Origin: Bacteroidota bacterium | Lineage (GTDB): Bacteria; Bacteroidota; Bacteroidia; Chitinophagales; Chitinophagaceae | Assembly (NCBI GenBank): GCA_029573235.1 | Contig: JAKQGX010000008.1 | Location: 33,452 to 97,451, forward strand | Length of the DNA stretch: 64,000 bases | Direction of reading: 5' to 3' | Shown: in pieces, positions 61,631-64,000 of the stretch | Numbering within the stretch: position 1 is the first letter of the stretch | Layout: every line of letters begins with the position of its first letter | Notes under the pieces: model-generated | What the model was told of the DNA's origin: nothing | Database searches by the model: none | Seen by the model: the letters and a program-made list of their open reading frames with translations, nothing else | Made by a program: the position numbers and the translations under genes

Positions 61631-64000
61631 ATGAACAAAAAAGTACTGCTTTTCGCACTGCTTTTCGCGCTTTTCACAAAAGTCGCCGACGTCATCGCTG
61701 CTACCTACTATTATGAAGGTACGGGCAATCTCAATATTGCTGCCAATTGGAACACGATGCCGGATGGCTCCGGTACAAGCCCGTCAACTTTTTTAGGTAA
61801 TCATAGCTGGGTTATTCAAAATGGGCAAAGTCCTACCCTTGCGAGCGGTCTGTGGATTATTTCTGGCACTACATCTTCTTTGATTGTAGATGTTGGTGGG
61901 CAATTTACAATCACGGGTGGATTTATTATTGTACAAAATTTTGTTGTTAGAGGTACATATTATCATAATACAGGAGGAATAATAATACCAGGTACTACAA
62001 AAAAATTCCACAACGGAAATAATGGTAGCTCCCAGCACGGCACAGTTGTTATTCAAAATGCAGGCACCTTAGCTCTTAATTCATTAATTGAATGGGGTAA
62101 TTTGACTTTTACTGTACCTTCTACCAATGATGCTGATGCCCAAGGAAGGGGTATTGCTACTGTGAAAGGCAACTTGAACATAGTATCGGGTGCTGTAACG
62201 TTAAACAATCTGTCATCTACTACAATAGATGGAGATGTTACGATTAATAGTGGTGCCACTTTATATCTATCTACGAGTATTATTGCTCATACTGTCAATT
62301 TAAAGGGCAACTTAACAGTTGATGGTACACTTGACAGAACGTCTTTAGCTACTTCCACAGTTATCTTTAACGGCACATCCAACAACTTTACTATTGACCC
62401 TGCGGCAACTCTTAATAATAATAAAATTAACTGGCAAATCAACAACGGCGCAAATATTACCTTGAATGGTTCGCTTACAAACGCATCTGGTTGCAGTTTC
62501 ACTATGGATCCTACATCATCGTTGACCCTAACGAGCAATTCTGTTTTCAGAAACAATGGAACTGCCGATTTCAACAATCAGTTGGTAGTGCTGAAATCAG
62601 ATGCAAGTGGTACTGCCATGATAGGTAATAGTGCGAATGCTATTGCTGATGCAACAAACGTACAGATAGAGCGCTATATACCCAACCGAAGAGCTTGGCG
62701 TTTATTAGCGGCTCCTTTGGTAGCTGCGAGCGCTCCTACCATTCTCAATGCTTGGCAGGAAGGCGCATCCGGCAATAACCCGAATCCCGGATACGGTACC
62801 TGGGTATCTTCTAACACTGGAATCAATGGTTATGACGGCGTTTCTCCCACTACATCAATAAAATTTTGGAAAATTAATAACTGGGGTTTGGTATCTAATA
62901 CGAATGCCACCAAAGTAACCGACTTTGGCGGTGCCTGGTATCTTTTTGTGAGAGGTGATAAAACCGTAACAAACATGGCGCCTTCTACTAGCACTACCTT
63001 AAGAATGAAAGGAGAAATACAACAAGGGAATGTATCAGGAGTAGGTGCCGCCGGTACCTCTATGTCGCTGATACCAAACCCATACGCTTGTGCAATAGAT
63101 TATGAAGCAGTATTTACCGGCAACGGTAGCAATCCTTCTCATGCTACCTTGTATATATGGGATGCTAACTTGGGTTCTATAGGTGGCTATCGTACCATTA
63201 CCAGAACCGGAGTGAATACTTATACCTCGGTGCCCGGTGGTTTTGCCAATCCTCAATATATTGAAAGCGGTCAGGCATTTTTTGTAGCTGCCAACACTAC
63301 ACTGAACTTTACGGAAGCTATGAAAGTGACCGGAGCCGCACCTCATTCGGTGTACAAAAGCACCCCCGTATCCACAACATCATTGGCTATTAACTTACTT
63401 TCGGTAAATAAAAATGATGCTTTATTGTTGGACGGTGTCAGTGTGCAATTTGCCGATGAATTCTCTAACACGCCATCAGCAGAAGATGTGTTGAAAATGG
63501 AAAACATCAATGAGAACTTGTCTATCAACAATCATTTTGCCAACTATGCTATCGACAAACGCCAATCTGTGCAAGGGAAAGATATCGTACCATTGCGCTT
63601 CTGGAACACCAATGCCAAGAACTACCAATTGCAATTTGAACCAGCATCATTCCCTGCATCGGTTCATGCGTTCTTGATAGATGCATATACCCAAACCACT
63701 ACCGCTATCAACACACAAGAAGCGAGCGCTTACCATTTCGACATTACTGCTGACCCTGCCTCTCAAGATGCCAATCGCTTCAGCATAGTATTCGAAAATG
63801 CTCGTACTATCAATAGTGCTGTATCTAACAGTGCTGCGGTAACCGTATATCCCAACCCGCTGCAAGGAAACGGATTTTATCTAGTATGTAATAATTTAGA
63901 GAAAGGCAACTATACGGTGCAAGTTACTAGTATCACCGGAGCAGTTGTGTACACTACCTCCATCCAGCACGATAATGCTAACACGCATCAAATAGTACCT
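61631..64000 (+). CDS. Large T9SS-secreted surface protein, cut by the right edge
   Basis: The frame runs from ATG 61631 to the window end (790 codons) without a stop. A hydrophobic signal peptide (MNKKVLLFALLFALF) is followed by a long repetitive beta-helix-like region rich in Asn, Gly, Thr and Ser (phrases such as VKGNLNIVSGAVTLNNLSST). This is followed by QIERYIPNRRAWRLLAAPL, a phrase common in T9SS-associated surface proteins. The last residues, TVYPNPLQGNGFYLVCNN, begin a type A sorting domain, so only a short tail of that domain is missing. The protein is probably displayed on or released from the cell surface; its ligand is unknown. Confidence 0.88.
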   Translation, partial: MNKKVLLFALLFALFTKVADVIAATYYYEGTGNLNIAANWNTMPDGSGTSPSTFLGNHSWVIQNGQSPTLASGLWIISGTTSSLIVDVGGQFTITGGFIIVQNFVVRGTYYHNTGGIIIPGTTKKFHNGNNGSSQHGTVVIQNAGTLALNSLIEWGNLTFTVPSTNDADAQGRGIATVKGNLNIVSGAVTLNNLSSTTIDGDVTINSGATLYLSTSIIAHTVNLKGNLTVDGTLDRTSLATSTVIFNGTSNNFTIDPAATLNNNKINWQINNGANITLNGSLTNASGCSFTMDPTSSLTLTSNSVFRNNGTADFNNQLVVLKSDASGTAMIGNSANAIADATNVQIERYIPNRRAWRLLAAPLVAASAPTILNAWQEGASGNNPNPGYGTWVSSNTGINGYDGVSPTTSIKFWKINNWGLVSNTNATKVTDFGGAWYLFVRGDKTVTNMAPSTSTTLRMKGEIQQGNVSGVGAAGTSMSLIPNPYACAIDYEAVFTGNGSNPSHATLYIWDANLGSIGGYRTITRTGVNTYTSVPGGFANPQYIESGQAFFVAANTTLNFTEAMKVTGAAPHSVYKSTPVSTTSLAINLLSVNKNDALLLDGVSVQFADEFSNTPSAEDVLKMENINENLSINNHFANYAIDKRQSVQGKDIVPLRFWNTNAKNYQLQFEPASFPASVHAFLIDAYTQTTTAINTQEASAYHFDITADPASQDANRFSIVFENARTINSAVSNSAAVTVYPNPLQGNGFYLVCNNLEKGNYTVQVTSITGAVVYTTSIQHDNANTHQIVP

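Noticed and set aside
1..64000. CRISPR arrays, tRNA or rRNA genes, insertion-sequence ends
   Set aside because: No regularly spaced repeats, cloverleaf-like sequences, transposase-like frames or terminal inverted repeats with target duplication were recognised by reading; a dedicated tRNA or IS search was not possible.

Overview
This 64 kb window reads as chromosomal DNA of a Bacteroidota bacterium, most likely of the Chitinophagaceae type. The evidence is the gene families present: type IX secretion (T9SS) C-terminal sorting domains, Omp28-like and DUF4476 proteins, a lipoprotein TamA homologue (TamL), Bacteroidota-type LptE, YfhO, and a carboxypeptidase-like plus barrel outer-membrane protein. 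Start codons mostly lack Shine-Dalgarno sequences, and a TAnnTTTG promoter box lies just upstream of many of them. I estimate base composition by eye at just over 40 % GC. No rRNA, tRNA, CRISPR array, prophage or intact insertion sequence was seen. Gene identities come from reading motifs in the translations; no database search was run.

Layout. 1-5526 (minus): an envelope-polysaccharide run of YfhO, hexapeptide acetyltransferase and flippase, followed by class 1 fructose-1,6-bisphosphatase, which is cut by the left edge. 5840-11140 (plus): a large TonB-receptor-like barrel, an uncharacterised radical SAM enzyme and prmC. 11144-22442 looks accessory: an XRE/S24 regulator, a big lipoprotein, a T9SS beta-propeller protein, an OmpA protein, a membrane-protein pseudogene with DUF6326 and a barrel protein, a Crp/Fnr regulator, then a second Crp/Fnr regulator paired with a polytopic, histidine-rich membrane protein. 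22730-32557: prfC, an M28 peptidase, Omp28, rbfA, a LolC/E-FtsX-type permease, arginase, and tamL head to head with a SpoU methyltransferase. 32715-46892 is mostly housekeeping and envelope: DUF4476, PAP2, an M16 peptidase pair, plsY, oxyR, a thioesterase, a GT2 glycosyltransferase, gpsA and a YpfJ-type metallopeptidase.

46944-48392 holds a frameshifted and truncated threonine aldolase remnant next to an AT-rich serine-hydrolase lipoprotein gene, which looks like an insertion or rearrangement site. 48647-53565 (plus) is miaB followed by the run sigma-54 activator, lptE, TPR protein and secG. 53752-61440: dcd, korA, an exported protein, an amino-acid permease, a LUD protein, UDP-glucose dehydrogenase and an Ala/Pro-rich lipoprotein. 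The right edge cuts a long T9SS surface protein.

The strongest observations are: (i) a repeated TAnnTTTG promoter box that fixes many start codons and, at five genes, lies only 4-6 nt before the start codon, implying leaderless mRNAs; (ii) two fresh-looking gene decays, a single in-frame TAG in a cytochrome-b-like membrane gene and a one-base deletion in ltaE; (iii) the tamL/spoU head-to-head start with 2 bp between the start codons; (iv) a Crp/Fnr plus heme-copper-oxidase-like membrane protein pair; (v) a radical SAM enzyme with extra cysteines and an unrecognised N-terminal domain. I did not find one clearly new multi-gene system.
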